The position numbers were made by a program, and so were the translations under genes. Below are positions 21,271-31,228 of a DNA stretch of 64,000 nt, in pieces. The notes beneath the pieces were generated by a model, which searched no databases, was not told the origin of the DNA, and saw only the letters and a list, made by a program, of their open reading frames with translations. The stretch comes from Pseudeuparius sepicola (lineage: Eukaryota; Arthropoda; Insecta; Coleoptera; Anthribidae): the NCBI GenBank assembly GCA_963920635.1, contig OY987298.1:58693949-58757948 (forward strand), read 5' to 3'. The number at the start of each line of letters is the position of its first letter. Positions within the stretch are counted from its first letter, which is position 1.

Positions 21271-22414
21271 CAGGGCCGTATCTAGCGAAAATTTTGGGGG
21301 GGGGGTCAGGATCGGCTCAAGCTTTTGTGGGGCTATATAGGTGCCGGATGAAAGTGCGGGGCCCCGGCTAGGAATTATTTAATCCATTAAGAACAAATTT
21401 TTGAAAATTGATACGCCACTAGAATTGTATATTTTTTGCATGTCACTTTTTAAAAAAGTAGGCCGGGGCGATGAATTTAGATCACTTCAGTGACGTACTT
21501 ATATAGAAATTAATTTCGGGTGAGGAGGGACAATTTTTGCGAATTTCTTTCAAACAAGTGCATTTAAAATAATCCTGTAAAATGCGCCGCAGGCGAAGTT
21601 TTTTAGAAATGGTAAAGAAAATTACTTAAAACTAGTCTTAGCAAATCCCAATATCTTCAGATTTTCAAGCTGCAGTGAATATTTTGAAATTCTGAAATGG
21701 TTTCGGCCCCGCCCTTTTAAATACGCTACTGACTGGATAACCCTGTACACGGGACTCGGAGGCGCGGGGCCAATCAAAACGCAGGCCGCGACGCCGCGCC
21801 GTTCGCACCCGCCTAGAGCCGGCCCTGGAGGGGTTAGACCAGTGGCTGTTGGAGTTGAAATAGCTTTAAGGTTAAAAAAACTACTATTTTTAAACGGTTT
21901 TTAATAAAAAAACTGAAACAGATTTAAGTTGAACAAGTTTAACATTATAACTTTAAAAATATTAAATATTAATTATAATAATAGCTGAATATTCCTTCTC
22001 GCATTTATACCTATCCCTTTTCTTCTTATTTGATTTTTCCTAATTACGGATATACCTATTCCTACACATTCTTCGCCTGGCCTATTCATAAAAGACTCTG
22101 GGAATCCCCTATTCTCCAGCCATGCACCACCGTTCACCGTTTACTGTTGTCCAATGTTGCCAGTTCAGTTATGTTTTATTTTATTTGAAAGCATATTCTG
22201 ATGACAAAACTCGGTACTGCACTGATCAAAAAATTATGTTTTGTTGGCAGTTTTCGGGCGGGTTTCCATGCTTTACTGGAAAACCAGTTTAAGAAATTAT
22301 TACACTCACCGATGCTCGGGGAGCTCGTTCTAGTGGTGGTGCAAAAGCATATACGTGCAATTTCGGGGGGGGGGGGGGGTGAACCCCCAAAACCCCCCCT
22401 CAGATACGGCCCTG
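21271..22414. mobile_element. hAT-type derivative, TSD GTTGCAAT
   Basis: The left end CAGGGCCGTATCT (21271) is the inverse of AGATACGGCCCTG ending at 22414. GTTGCAAT flanks both sides exactly (21263-21270 and 22415-22422). Both ends carry G or C homopolymer runs just inside. A second MITE, 21307-21827, is nested near the left end. No transposase is recognised. The right end lies only 180 bp from the papilin exon's donor side. Confidence 0.85.
21307..21827. repeat. CAGGNCCGGCTC MITE, nested
   Basis: Its ends CAGGATCGGCTCAAG and CTAGAGCCGGCCCTG are imperfect inverted partners. The 8 bp outside the ends, GGGGGGGT and GAGGGGTT, agree at six of eight positions, compatible with an old hAT duplication. 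It is related over about 430 bp to 6806-7243. Confidence 0.55.
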
Positions 22415-22451
22415 GTTGCAATTATAAGAGTCAGACGATATAAAGATAGAA

Positions 22452-22560
22452 GCACTATACACATGAAGGCACTCTGTTTCGCCTCGTGCCACAACGTGTG
22501 CCCTCGACTATATGCCTCATTGCTTGACTGGCCGCACAAACTGCGACAAATTTCCTAGGC
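22452..22560. repeat. Fragment of a small dispersed repeat beside the papilin exon
   Basis: GTTTCGCCTCGTGCCACAAC and the following ATATGCCTCATTGCTTGACT resemble 60664-60725 (GCTTCGCCTGGTGCCACAAC, ATTGCTTAACTTGTTGC), where the unit has inverted ends. It stops about 35 bp before the papilin exon's donor. Confidence 0.45.
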
Positions 22561-22594
22561 AAAATAAAATCGTAAATGTGTGCACGCGTCTCAC

Positions 22595-22840
22595 CTGCGT
22601 GTTGCAGGTGAAGTGCCTGCGCTCGGGGCCGGCGCAGGCGTACCCCTGCTGGCAGGTGCGGTGCTGCGTGCCGACGCCGCCGCCGCAGGTGCGCGAGCAG
22701 GGGCTGGGCTCGGACCAGTCGGACCAAGGGCCGGCGTCGGGGGCGTCGGGCGCCGCCCCGCCGTCCGTCACGTAGCTGCCCGGCAGGTACAGGCGCTCGC
22801 CCTGCTGCCGCTTGAAGCGCTCCCTGTAGTGTCGGATGCG
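22595..22840 (-). CDS. Ppn: Papilin exon with the first thrombospondin type-1 repeat
   Basis: A 246-bp GC-rich exon on the minus strand, 82 codons, with phase 0 at both ends. The acceptor TCTGTTGCAG precedes it and the donor CAG/GTGAG follows. It begins with a basic stretch (RERFKRQQG), then LYLPGSYVTDGG, followed by a thrombospondin type-1 repeat: WSDWSEPSPCSRTCGGGV, then QHRTCQQ and HFTCNTQ at the donor. The LYLP..VT.GG lead-in just before the first repeat is what I recall from Drosophila papilin, where the same block ends CNTQ and continues with a cysteine. Papilin is a secreted basement-membrane glycoprotein with ADAMTS-like, Kunitz and Ig domains. No signal peptide is in this exon; it should be upstream, at higher coordinates. 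ADAMTS-like relatives are the alternative. The next exons were not found at lower coordinates, so the intron is long or its exons lie outside the window. Confidence 0.85.
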
Positions 22841-23238
22841 CTGCAACAGACCAACGAAGCGCGGATTAATTTAATGTCCCTAGTTGTCTTTAGTACGTAC
22901 GCTCTGTGGAGTTATTGGGTCTAGGTCTAACAATATCCGTAAGGTGAAAAAGAATGCGTATTACATTGCTTGTGCTCGCATTTGTAAGACGTTATGGCTT
23001 TAACAAACAAACAACAGATGGCATGACGGCGAGCGTACGTAAAGCGGAATTTCATATAGTTGGGAACAGAACATTATAGAGCTGGTTCAATACCACAAGT
23101 GCGAAGTGACTGCAAACGTGTTGTTTCAACTCTAAAAAGTTTATAGTTGTGTATTATTGAAATAATTTTGAACAATAGGACACGAAACGTGCGTGGCATG
23201 TAAGAAAAACGGAATCTACCCGTGCACCTTAATAAATA
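22841..23238. other. Intron of papilin upstream of the exon (minus strand)
   Basis: Beyond the acceptor the sequence becomes AT-rich and shows no coding frame. I see no recognisable element before the MITE at 23239. Confidence 0.5.
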
Positions 23239-23376
23239 GGGCGAGTTTTTAAAGTCATCACAAATATGTGATGGAAACCATCAAAGCAATGTGATTGGAT
23301 CGTTCAAAAATTTCTGCACTTGTGATTGGCTTGATGGATTCCATCGCATATTTGTGTTGACTTTAAAAACTCGCCC
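23239..23376. repeat. 138-bp MITE with GGGCGAG ends
   Basis: Left GGGCGAGTTTTTAAAGTCA is the inverse of TGACTTTAAAAACTCGCCC on the right, and the match extends inward through CACAAATATG.GATGG.A.CCATCAA. ATA stands on both sides, a possible 3-bp duplication as in PIF/Harbinger elements. It has no coding capacity. Confidence 0.75.
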
Positions 23377-23995
23377 ATATTTGTTTTGATTTGGTATTTG
23401 AACCTATAATATGTGAATGATTACAATGCCATTTTTTGTTATTATTGGTCTAGTTATATTTTGTCTGGGATGTGTGCACTTCACATGCATACCTAGAATG
23501 TTTTTGATCTTGCTAGTTAAGGCCTCGCGGTGTGGTCGTGTTGGCAAATTGCTAAGTTAAGGTTATAGCTCAGGAGGTTTTAAATCAGCCCTACGACCTA
23601 TGATACTTTTCTACGCAAGGAAGTTACAGAAATCATTACTATATAGGTACTGTGAAATGGGTGATAGCTGTTAAAAAAAGTATATAAATTCATTGACCAC
23701 AGATTCTTTGGACCAAAATGCCATTTTTTATTTAGATGCCCTTACTTTAAAATACAGGGTGTTGAAATAAAAAAGTTTAAAATTAAAAAAAAATGTTTTT
23801 TTAATAACTCCTGTTATTTTACAAGCTTTTATTTAATGAACGCCTGTTAGCATTTGGTGTTAGTATGTGGTCAAATCTAACAACTGAATTTTAAACCAGT
23901 TCCACCCAACCGATTGAGCTGAAATTTTGCTCACACTTTTGGGGCTGGTGACAATACAAAATACAATCTTATATTCTCAATATTGTAATGTGTTC
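23377..23995. other. No gene; orphan CAGGGTGTTG end
   Basis: AT-rich, with AATACAGGGTGTTGAAATAA near 23751 as a single copy of the common inverted-repeat terminus. I find no partner arm and no coding frame. Confidence 0.4.
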
Positions 23996-24250
23996 AAAAT
24001 GGCCGCCACTCCAAGATGGTGGATTATCTTTTTCTTTACAACCCGCTTGACATGGAAATCAATTAAATGGGTTTGACGAGGAGAAAACGATAAGGTGAGT
24101 GACGTCATACTAAATCCAATATGGCGGCCTCCCCAAGATGGCGGATTACCTATTTCTTTACAACCTCCTTGACATGGCTATCAATTGTCAAGCAGAATAC
24201 GTGACGTCATACTAATAATGCCATTATGGCGGATGCCCGAAGATGGTGAA
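23996..24250. repeat. Imperfect tandem repeat, about 118-bp unit
   Basis: Just over two imperfect units carry CCAAGATGG.GGATTA, TTTCTTTACAACC, CTTGACATGG, ATCAATT and GTGACGTCATACTAA in the same order, with the start of a further unit at ATGGCGGATGCCCGAAGATG. The GTGACGTCA palindrome recurs once in each complete unit. No coding frame. Confidence 0.65.
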
Positions 24251-24299
24251 AATAATGACGCTTTATCAGAAATGCATAGATTAAGCCATACTAGCTAAA

Positions 24300-24985
24300 C
24301 AATTTTTAAAAACAATCATTTATTTAAGCCATGTACTAAAACGACTAATTAAGTTTAGGTTTTCGTTAAGATAAAACCAATGCCACATGACAAAAAGGTG
24401 TCACGTAAACTGTAAAGAAAATACATACTTTGGCAAGTACTTGCTTATCAAGTAATCATATAACATTGAATAAGAATACCTTAATCAATGTCATGAAATG
24501 AACTATACTAAAATCGAGCAACTCTTACGCCTGGCGTAAACAAGAGCACGTGCGTTGAAATATTCGCCAGGGCCGCACTGAGGCACGACCTTTATTTAAT
24601 TTTAGTTTTACAATTGTTTACATCAAAATATTTCGGAAAAGAATTATTAGTTTAGTTAAAATGGTTCAAAACATCGATAAAATTATTTGTGGCAGTGTCT
24701 AAATAGCTGAAAACAACAAGATAAAACAGGATAAAACACTTTTGCGATTGAGTACGTTCCTGTTGCCGAGTCTGTTGAAATTGTATAGCCTACCGACCAA
24801 TCGCGGATCGTCATTAAACACGTGGTTTTATTTACGGCAGGCGTACGGATTGCTCGATTTTAATATAGTGCCTATTTTTATGAACATTTAGGCATTGAAC
24901 TACCTTAACGAAAACCTAAACTTATTTTATTCGTTTTACTTAGTACATGACTTAAATAAAAGGTTGTTTTAAAGATATTTAGTTG
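24300..24985. repeat. Foldback element, about 685 bp
   Basis: Outer arms: TTTAAGCCATGTACTAAAACGA near 24322-24343 faces CGTTTTACTTAGTACATGACTTAAA near 24932-24956, with TTAGGTTTTCGTTAAG against CTTAACGAAAACCTAA. Inner blocks also pair: AAATCGAGCAACTC...ACGCCTGGCGTAAA near 24512 against TTTACGGCAGGCGTACGGATTGCTCGATTT near 24832. The arms are imperfect, so the element is old. No transposase. Confidence 0.6.
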
Positions 24986-25515
24986 AAATGTGGAACGAAC
25001 TTTTTTTCTTATAAAAGCACATTTTTTTGTGGAATTTTAGTCAAAGAATTAGAAAAAGAGTGAAACACAGTTAAGTTAGGCCACCCAAGTTGTTTTTGCG
25101 TACGCAGAACGAACATTCAGCGTTCATGTTCAGCTATTTTTTACTTTTCTAAAAACTTCATGGATTTGGTTTACGAAATATTGCAACTTATTTGGCTACT
25201 TATTGGAATTTTTTGTTAAGTATTGTAGGCTTGGCTGGCTTGGCCCCGTTTTTTTATGAAATATCAAGCTCAAATTTCTATAAACACACTTTTCTAGCTT
25301 GACTAGTCCCCCCGGCTTCTTACTACGTACGCTTGTGAGTTTAAAAATTGTTTCTCAAATTAGTTTAGGCAAATAATTACAAGATTGTGCTTAGCAAAAA
25401 TCTCTTTCGAGGTGCCAAGTCTAAAATAAACTAAAAATTCCAATGGTTAAACAGTCAAATAAGTTGTGCTTACGCAGAAAAGTTGGGGCGAGTGTTCAAA
25501 GTTCCAGTATTGATG
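24986..25515. other. No gene recognised
   Basis: AT-rich sequence just upstream of the errantivirus-like insertion, including the single CATG target that was duplicated. No coding frame or repeat structure stands out. Confidence 0.4.
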
Positions 25516-25519
25516 CATG

Positions 25520-25705
25520 AATTATGTCACCACCGATCCCGAAGAAGGGCTGACGCTGCACAAGAAGACACCGCCGAAGCGTCCCCTATAAAAACGGGAC
25601 TTTGCTATATTGTATACCTCATTCTTATTCTATACTTTGTATTGTAACTTTGTGTTCAATAAATAATTTTTTAAAAAGACCGCGTTACGCTCCCGACCAT
25701 TAACT
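25520..25705 (+). repeat. 5' LTR (186 bp) of the errantivirus-like element
   Basis: It begins AATTATGTCACC and ends ACCATTAACT. It includes CCCCTATAAAAACGGG as a TATA box near 25588 and TTCAATAAATAATTTT as a polyadenylation signal near 25660. It matches 32916-33101 except for one G/C difference after CCCGAAGAAG. Confidence 0.93.
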
Positions 25706-25726
25706 GTCGCAGTCTTCCGGATAATC
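25704..25726 (+). other. Primer binding site, tRNA-Ser-like
   Basis: CTGTCGCAGTC directly at the LTR end, followed by GGAT and TCGAA a few bases on, resembles the complement of an insect tRNA-Ser 3' end (TGGCGCAGTC...GGATTCGAA) with several mismatches. Errantiviruses of the 17.6/297 type use tRNA-Ser with the site abutting the LTR. Confidence 0.5.
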
Positions 25727-25877
25727 GAAACGCCGCGTATCGAACGTGCCGCGAGATCGTATCAACGATTGATCGATTATCGAACCGTCGCCGGTCATCA
25801 GAACAAAATCGTCTGTTTCCCGCACGGACCAATCAGAAGCTTTGGAAGAGGACCACATCGCCGAACCCAGACTTCAG

Positions 25878-25903
25878 ATGGCCAAAATTGCTCATCTCTT
25901 AAT
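25878..25903 (+). other. Short first coding exon and splice donor for env
   Basis: ATG at 25878 is read for 26 nt and stops at a strong donor, GTAAGTG at 25904. If joined to the acceptor AG at 31227-31228, the 26 nt plus one base complete nine codons and continue in the env frame. The combined N-terminus is hydrophobic, as expected for a secretory signal. Errantivirus env is known to be made from a spliced message with a 5' donor near gag. The joining is inferred from the two sites and the frame match. Confidence 0.65.
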
Positions 25904-25918
25904 GTAAGTGCAATTTTG

Positions 25919-27307
25919 ATGTCTTTTGATAAATTTGTCGAAGATCTTGCCAATTTGTCTTTGTCTTCAAGTGACTCAAACGAACTTACTGAAACTGAAA
26001 TCCAAAATTTTGATCGACCAGAAGTTTTATTCGAAAATATTTCTCAAAAATCACAAAAAATGACCACTCCATTCAAACCCGAATTTTTAAAATGTGTTCC
26101 CGAATTTGACGGTAACCCAACCGAATTAAATCGATATTTGACTGTTTGCGAATCAATAGTAAATCAATTTTTTGACACTAAAAACCCAACATGTTTTCAA
26201 AATGTTTATCTGATGCATTCTTTAATTGAGAAACTAAGTGGAAATGCTAAACTTATTGTAAATATTCAAACTATCACTTGCTGGAATGATATCAAGGAAA
26301 CACTGTATCGTCATTTCGCTGATCAAAGAGACGAAGCTTGTCTCAACAGGGATTTGGTTATGTTGCGACAACAACATAACGAAAGACCGCAGCAATTTTA
26401 TGATAGAATTCTAGAACTCCTAAATTTAATTATTAACTATGTTGATATTCACGAAGACACTCAAGAAGCAAAAATTCTCAAAAGAACCCTTTATAACAAT
26501 TTAGCTCTCAAAACATTTTTGTCCGGTTTAAAGGAACCACTTGGGACTACCATACGTTGTATGCGCCCCACAAATTTAAACGAAGCTTTCCAATTAGTAA
26601 CTCAAGAAGACAATATAAAATATTTTCAAAATATGACCAGTGCCAGTGATGTTATGAAATCTAAAATAAATGCACCATTTCCAAAATTACAATTTCAGCT
26701 AAATAGCCCTCAAAATTACGTTATTCCCAAATTTCCACCTGTACAATTTAACAATCCTCAGCCATGTCGTTTTCCGATGAATCCAGGTTTTCCGTCGCAG
26801 CCAATCAATATTCAGCCAAAACCAATCGCTAATCAAAGATTCCCGACTAACTCACAAGTATTTGGCAAACCGCAAATGCAAAATTCACAAAATTCGAATG
26901 TGTTCAGACCAAACCAAAATAGACAATTTCCAAAACCAACGCCAATGTCTACCACCACTCACCTAAGTTATAAAAAGCCTTACCAACCTTCTACTTCCTA
27001 TCGCCCTTCTACGTCCTATCGCCCTTCTACCTCCTATCGCCCTCGTCAACAACCTATTATCGAGGAAATTTACAATACTGAAATCAACGAAGAAAACAAT
27101 GACGATGATCTTTATGATATTTCCAATTTATATGAAACTGAAAATCAATATCAATCTGAAATTTCACATTTTAACGTTCAAGTTGAAACAAATAACGAAC
27201 AAGAAAATTTTGATTACGAAAATCCGCTCGACCATAATGACCACAATGATAATGACCACAATGACGAAAATTTTCCTATTCCCTGCCACACACTTCCAAC
27301 CACTTAA
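25919..27307 (+). CDS. Errantivirus-like Gag
   Basis: From ATG at 25919 the frame runs 462 codons. An open stretch continues upstream to about 25769 but has no ATG there. The N-terminal two thirds look like a Gag capsid: PEFDGNPTELNRYLTVCESI, LVMLRQQHNERPQQFYDRI and FLSGLKEPLGTTIRCMRPT. The C-terminal third is rich in Pro, Asn, Gln and Phe, with a six-residue repeat (SYRPST) three times at 26995-27045, then an acidic Asp/His/Asn tail. There is no CCHC zinc knuckle, as usual in errantiviruses. The stop (27305-27307) lies two bases before the ATG of the protease frame. Confidence 0.88.
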   Translation: MSFDKFVEDLANLSLSSSDSNELTETEIQNFDRPEVLFENISQKSQKMTTPFKPEFLKCVPEFDGNPTELNRYLTVCESIVNQFFDTKNPTCFQNVYLMHSLIEKLSGNAKLIVNIQTITCWNDIKETLYRHFADQRDEACLNRDLVMLRQQHNERPQQFYDRILELLNLIINYVDIHEDTQEAKILKRTLYNNLALKTFLSGLKEPLGTTIRCMRPTNLNEAFQLVTQEDNIKYFQNMTSASDVMKSKINAPFPKLQFQLNSPQNYVIPKFPPVQFNNPQPCRFPMNPGFPSQPINIQPKPIANQRFPTNSQVFGKPQMQNSQNSNVFRPNQNRQFPKPTPMSTTTHLSYKKPYQPSTSYRPSTSYRPSTSYRPRQQPIIEEIYNTEINEENNDDDLYDISNLYETENQYQSEISHFNVQVETNNEQENFDYENPLDHNDHNDNDHNDENFPIPCHTLPTT

Positions 27308-27309
27308 AA

Positions 27310-28359
27310 ATGCCCTTATCTGTCCACGACTCCACAATTTCCAATGAAATTCCTTACGATTCGAAACCCATAACTAAAACTCCATTTTTAACTCCTTTAA
27401 CCAAACCCCCTAATAGTTTAATGAATCCTTCGAAAGATTTGCCACCTTTACCGGAACCGCCTGACTCGAATTCTATGACTAAAAAACCTGAAATTATTTC
27501 GCTAAATAATTTAGACAAAAGTAAACTTTCTTACATTTATTGGCCCGAAAATAATCTAAAATTATTAATTGACACCGGAGCATCCCGCTCATTTTTGAAC
27601 CCAGATTTAGTTTTCAAAATTTTTTCGAAAAATGTACAGTATGACCCATTTATTATCGTAACCGCTTTGCAAACATCTTCGCACGATCATAGTGTCATGA
27701 TCCCCGCTTCAAAATGTTTTAATCTGCCTGAACCAAGACTATTAAAGTTCTACTTATTCAAATTTCACGAACTTTTTGATGGTTTAATCGGACTAGACAA
27801 TATTTTATTATTGCAATCAAAATTAGACTATGTGGATAAATTTATTGTAACACCCTATACAAAAATTAAAATGTACTTCTATTACACTAAACATAAAACG
27901 CTAAACCTGATAGCAGTAGCTCCTCGTTGTAAACAAGTTATAAAAATTAAAACTACCGCAGAAAACGGAGATATTGTAATTCCACACCAAAAGGTACAAG
28001 ATTGCGAAATCCCAGAGTCGCTGACAACTTCTAAGAACGATTATGCGATAACTACAATTCTAAACCCGACTGATAAAGAGGTGATGCTAAATTTCTCGGA
28101 ACCTTTAGAAGTTGAAATATTTGATCAAAATTGTCTAAAAAATATTGATCTGAATAATTTTAACACTCAAAATTTCGAACCCACACCTAATCTCGATATA
28201 TCAAAACTTAGGCTTGATCATCTAAACGCCGAAGAAAAAGAAGCATTAATTAATTTATTATCTCAATATTCTGATATATTTTACAACGAAAACTCAACTT
28301 TAACTTTCACTAATAAAATTAAACATCAAATAAAATTAACGGATGAATCACCCATATAG
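27310..28359 (+). CDS. Errantivirus-like protease and pre-RT linker
   Basis: 349 codons from ATG at 27310, two bases after the gag stop and in another frame. LLIDTGASRSFLNPDLV near residues 90-106 is the aspartic protease active site (Asp-Thr-Gly), and GLIGLDNILLL is the conserved second motif. The C-terminal part, LDHLNAEEKEALINLLSQY, is the linker that normally precedes RT in the same frame. Here the frame ends in TAG at 28357-28359 and RT continues one frame over, so a one-base length change near 28343-28357 is likely in this copy. A programmed shift is less likely because relatives keep PR and RT together. Confidence 0.85.
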   Translation: MPLSVHDSTISNEIPYDSKPITKTPFLTPLTKPPNSLMNPSKDLPPLPEPPDSNSMTKKPEIISLNNLDKSKLSYIYWPENNLKLLIDTGASRSFLNPDLVFKIFSKNVQYDPFIIVTALQTSSHDHSVMIPASKCFNLPEPRLLKFYLFKFHELFDGLIGLDNILLLQSKLDYVDKFIVTPYTKIKMYFYYTKHKTLNLIAVAPRCKQVIKIKTTAENGDIVIPHQKVQDCEIPESLTTSKNDYAITTILNPTDKEVMLNFSEPLEVEIFDQNCLKNIDLNNFNTQNFEPTPNLDISKLRLDHLNAEEKEALINLLSQYSDIFYNENSTLTFTNKIKHQIKLTDESPI

Positions 28360-31207
28360 GTACACAAAGTCTTATCGTTATCCCTATATTCAAAAAAAAG
28401 AAGTCGAAAATCAAATCGAAAAAATGCTTGACCAAAATATCATTCGGCACAGTAGTTCGCCATGGTCATCACCTATTTGGGTTGTGCCCAAAAAGATAGA
28501 TGCGACTGGCAAACAAAAGAGGCGTGTTGTAGTGGATTATCGACATCTTAATGAAAAGACTATCGATGATCGGTACCCACTGCCGAACATTACTGATCTT
28601 TTGGACAAACTGGGTCGTTGCCAGTATTTCAGTACTCTCGACTTAGCAAGCGGCTTCCATCAGATTCAAATGGAAGAAAATGACATCCCAAAAACTGCCT
28701 TTAGTTGTGAAACCGGTCATTATGAATACCTTCGTATGCCATTCGGTTTAAAGAATGCGCCGGCTTCCTTTCAGCGAATAATGGATAATATACTACGGGG
28801 TATCCAAAACGAAATGTGCCTGGTATATTTGGATGATGTTATAATTTTTTCGACGAGTTTACAAGAGCACATAGATCGTTTAAAATCAGTATTTGATAGA
28901 TTTAGAGAGGCAAACTTAAAACTTCAGGTAGATAAATCCGAATTCTTACGTAAAGAGGTAGGTTATCTAGGACATGTAGTCACAACAGAAGGCGTGAAGC
29001 CTAATCCTTCCAAAATCGTGGCAATAAAACAATATCCTATTCCCAAATCTACAAAAGAAATCAAAGGTTTCCTCGGACTAGTCGGTTACTACCGAAGGTT
29101 CATTCCATCGTTTGCAAAAGTCACAAAACCCCTAACAAAATGCTTAAAAAAGAACGCTAAAATTATTCACGATCAAGAATTTATATCATGTTTCGAAACT
29201 TGTAAAAATCTGTTAACTAATTCGCCAATTTTACAATATCCGGATTTTTCAAAACCGTTCAATTTGACAACTGACGCCAGTAACGTTGCTTTAGGCGCCG
29301 TATTATCTCAAGGCCCTATTGGTAAAGATCTACCAATCGCCTATGCGTCGCGAACGTTGAACGAATCCGAGCAAAACTACAGTACCATTGAGAAAGAATT
29401 GCTCTGTATCGTCTGGTCAACTAAATATTTTCGACCGTATTTATACGGCAGAAAATTTAATATAATTACTGACCACAAGCCCCTTCAATGGCTGTTTTCT
29501 CTTAAAGACACAAGTTCAAAATTGTTAAGATGGCGGATTAAATTGGATGAATATGATTATAACATCATATACAAAAAAGGAAAACTAAATACGAACGCAG
29601 ACGCTTTGTCTCGTATCGAAATAAACACAAAAGAAACTAAGTCAAGCGATAATGCCCAAAATATTTTTGATTATATTCACAGATTTAATGAGGAACTAGA
29701 AAACGAAAATCAATCTCAAAATTTAGACACTTTATCTACTCAAGTTCAACCCGATAACGATATTTTAGATATTGATGAAAGCACAAACGAAAATGTTGAT
29801 GAAAATGAAACAGTCCATTCTAATGCAGAAAATCACCCAATTGTCGGCATTCCTATTTCAGAAACCCCTGTAAATTACGGTTCTCATCAAGTAATAATTT
29901 ATAGCGTTTTTCATTCCCCTGCCAAACCAAAAATTAAAATTCTTTTTGAAAAGAAAAGAAGAATAGAAGTTCAAATTTTCAAAAATGATTTTGAATCAGA
30001 TGTAACTAACTTTGTTAAAGAGTATTTGTTACCCAATGTCCAATATCATCTTTATTTTGAAAATCCAGACATATACGAACTTTTCTGCGAAACTGTTAGA
30101 CAACACTTTAAATGGCCCTCTCTGAAATTAAAACGTTGCACAATAAAACTTATTGATGTCACCAATAAAAACGATATTTTCGATATCATAAAAAATTACT
30201 ATGAAAGTAAAACCAATCATCGTGGAATAGATGAAACAGAACAAAGAATAAAAGTAAAATACTATTGGCCGCAACTAAAAAATTCAATTCAAACCTTTAT
30301 TAATGATTGTGAATTATGCCAACAGTGCAAGTATGAAAGACACCCTGTAAGAATGCAAATGAATATAACACCAACCGCTAGTAAACCTTTCGAAATTATC
30401 CATATGGACACATTCACTTTAGAACAAATAAAATTCTTAACAATTATAGATAGTTTTTCAAAATACGCTCAAGCATACCCATTAAAGTCATTAGTTTCAA
30501 GCGAAATAGTAGATAATCTAATTCAGTTCTTTTCTCACCATGGAGTACCAACGACAATAATAACTGATAATGGTACCGAATTTAAAAACTCTGTAATAAA
30601 CGAACTTTTGAGTCTACACAAAATTAAAATTCATTTCTGTTCTCCCAACCATCCACAGTCCAATGGTATGATAGAACGTTTACATTCGACTTTAATCGAA
30701 CACATACGTTTACTTAATACGCAAGGATTCTTAAAAACACCAGTATCTTTAAAAATGACGTATGCTATACTAGCCTACAATCACTCAATCCATTCGGCCA
30801 CCAAATTCAAACCAATAGACGTATTAAACGGCCATATTAGCGATGAAAACATTTTTGACATAAATATAGATCAACTATTGACGAATGATTATATTAATTC
30901 CCATAAAGACAGAACCAAATTAATGTACTCTAAAATAAATGAAACTCTGTCTCAAAACAAACAAAATTTAATAGAAAAGATCAATCGAAATCGCGATGAT
31001 CCAAAGTTGTTTAGCGAACAACAACGGGTATATACCAAGAAAAACATTAGGCAGAAAAATGCTAACAAATTCAATAAACCCACAACAGCTGTTACTGTAG
31101 ATACCGCTCGCAAAACTGTGTCAACGGACACCCAAGATAAAGTGCATATGGATAACCTTAAACGCCCACTAAAGAAAACCTATACCTTTGCAAACTCTCA
31201 AAATTAA
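28343..31207 (+). CDS. Errantivirus-like Pol: RT, RNase H, integrase
   Basis: 954 codons, uninterrupted. RT: RRVVVDYRHLNEKTIDDRYP near residue 62, LRMPFGLKNAPASFQRIM, and catalytic YLDD at residues 162-165. RNase H: LTTDASNVALGAVLSQ near residue 310, TIEKELLCIVW and TDHKPLQWL. A spacer rich in Asn and Glu follows. Integrase: HHCC zinc region from about residue 624 (NHRGIDE, then CELCQQC), then the DDE core at HMDTF (about 690), TDNGTEF (about 740) and MIERLH (about 778). The frame starts inside the end of the protease frame and overlaps the nominal env frame, whose real first exon lies upstream of gag. It copies RNA to DNA and inserts it into the genome in family members. Confidence 0.95.
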   Translation: MNHPYRYTKSYRYPYIQKKEVENQIEKMLDQNIIRHSSSPWSSPIWVVPKKIDATGKQKRRVVVDYRHLNEKTIDDRYPLPNITDLLDKLGRCQYFSTLDLASGFHQIQMEENDIPKTAFSCETGHYEYLRMPFGLKNAPASFQRIMDNILRGIQNEMCLVYLDDVIIFSTSLQEHIDRLKSVFDRFREANLKLQVDKSEFLRKEVGYLGHVVTTEGVKPNPSKIVAIKQYPIPKSTKEIKGFLGLVGYYRRFIPSFAKVTKPLTKCLKKNAKIIHDQEFISCFETCKNLLTNSPILQYPDFSKPFNLTTDASNVALGAVLSQGPIGKDLPIAYASRTLNESEQNYSTIEKELLCIVWSTKYFRPYLYGRKFNIITDHKPLQWLFSLKDTSSKLLRWRIKLDEYDYNIIYKKGKLNTNADALSRIEINTKETKSSDNAQNIFDYIHRFNEELENENQSQNLDTLSTQVQPDNDILDIDESTNENVDENETVHSNAENHPIVGIPISETPVNYGSHQVIIYSVFHSPAKPKIKILFEKKRRIEVQIFKNDFESDVTNFVKEYLLPNVQYHLYFENPDIYELFCETVRQHFKWPSLKLKRCTIKLIDVTNKNDIFDIIKNYYESKTNHRGIDETEQRIKVKYYWPQLKNSIQTFINDCELCQQCKYERHPVRMQMNITPTASKPFEIIHMDTFTLEQIKFLTIIDSFSKYAQAYPLKSLVSSEIVDNLIQFFSHHGVPTTIITDNGTEFKNSVINELLSLHKIKIHFCSPNHPQSNGMIERLHSTLIEHIRLLNTQGFLKTPVSLKMTYAILAYNHSIHSATKFKPIDVLNGHISDENIFDINIDQLLTNDYINSHKDRTKLMYSKINETLSQNKQNLIEKINRNRDDPKLFSEQQRVYTKKNIRQKNANKFNKPTTAVTVDTARKTVSTDTQDKVHMDNLKRPLKKTYTFANSQN

Positions 31208-31228
31208 TTTCATATTTTTCTCTTTTAG

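Noticed and set aside
22512..22924. Plus-strand open frames over the papilin exon
   Set aside because: They are GC-rich shadows of the minus-strand exon, with no domain, and they run through its splice sites.
27310..28359. Programmed frameshift between protease and RT in the errantivirus-like element
   Set aside because: Relatives keep protease and RT in one frame and no clear slippery site stands out, so a simple length change is more likely.
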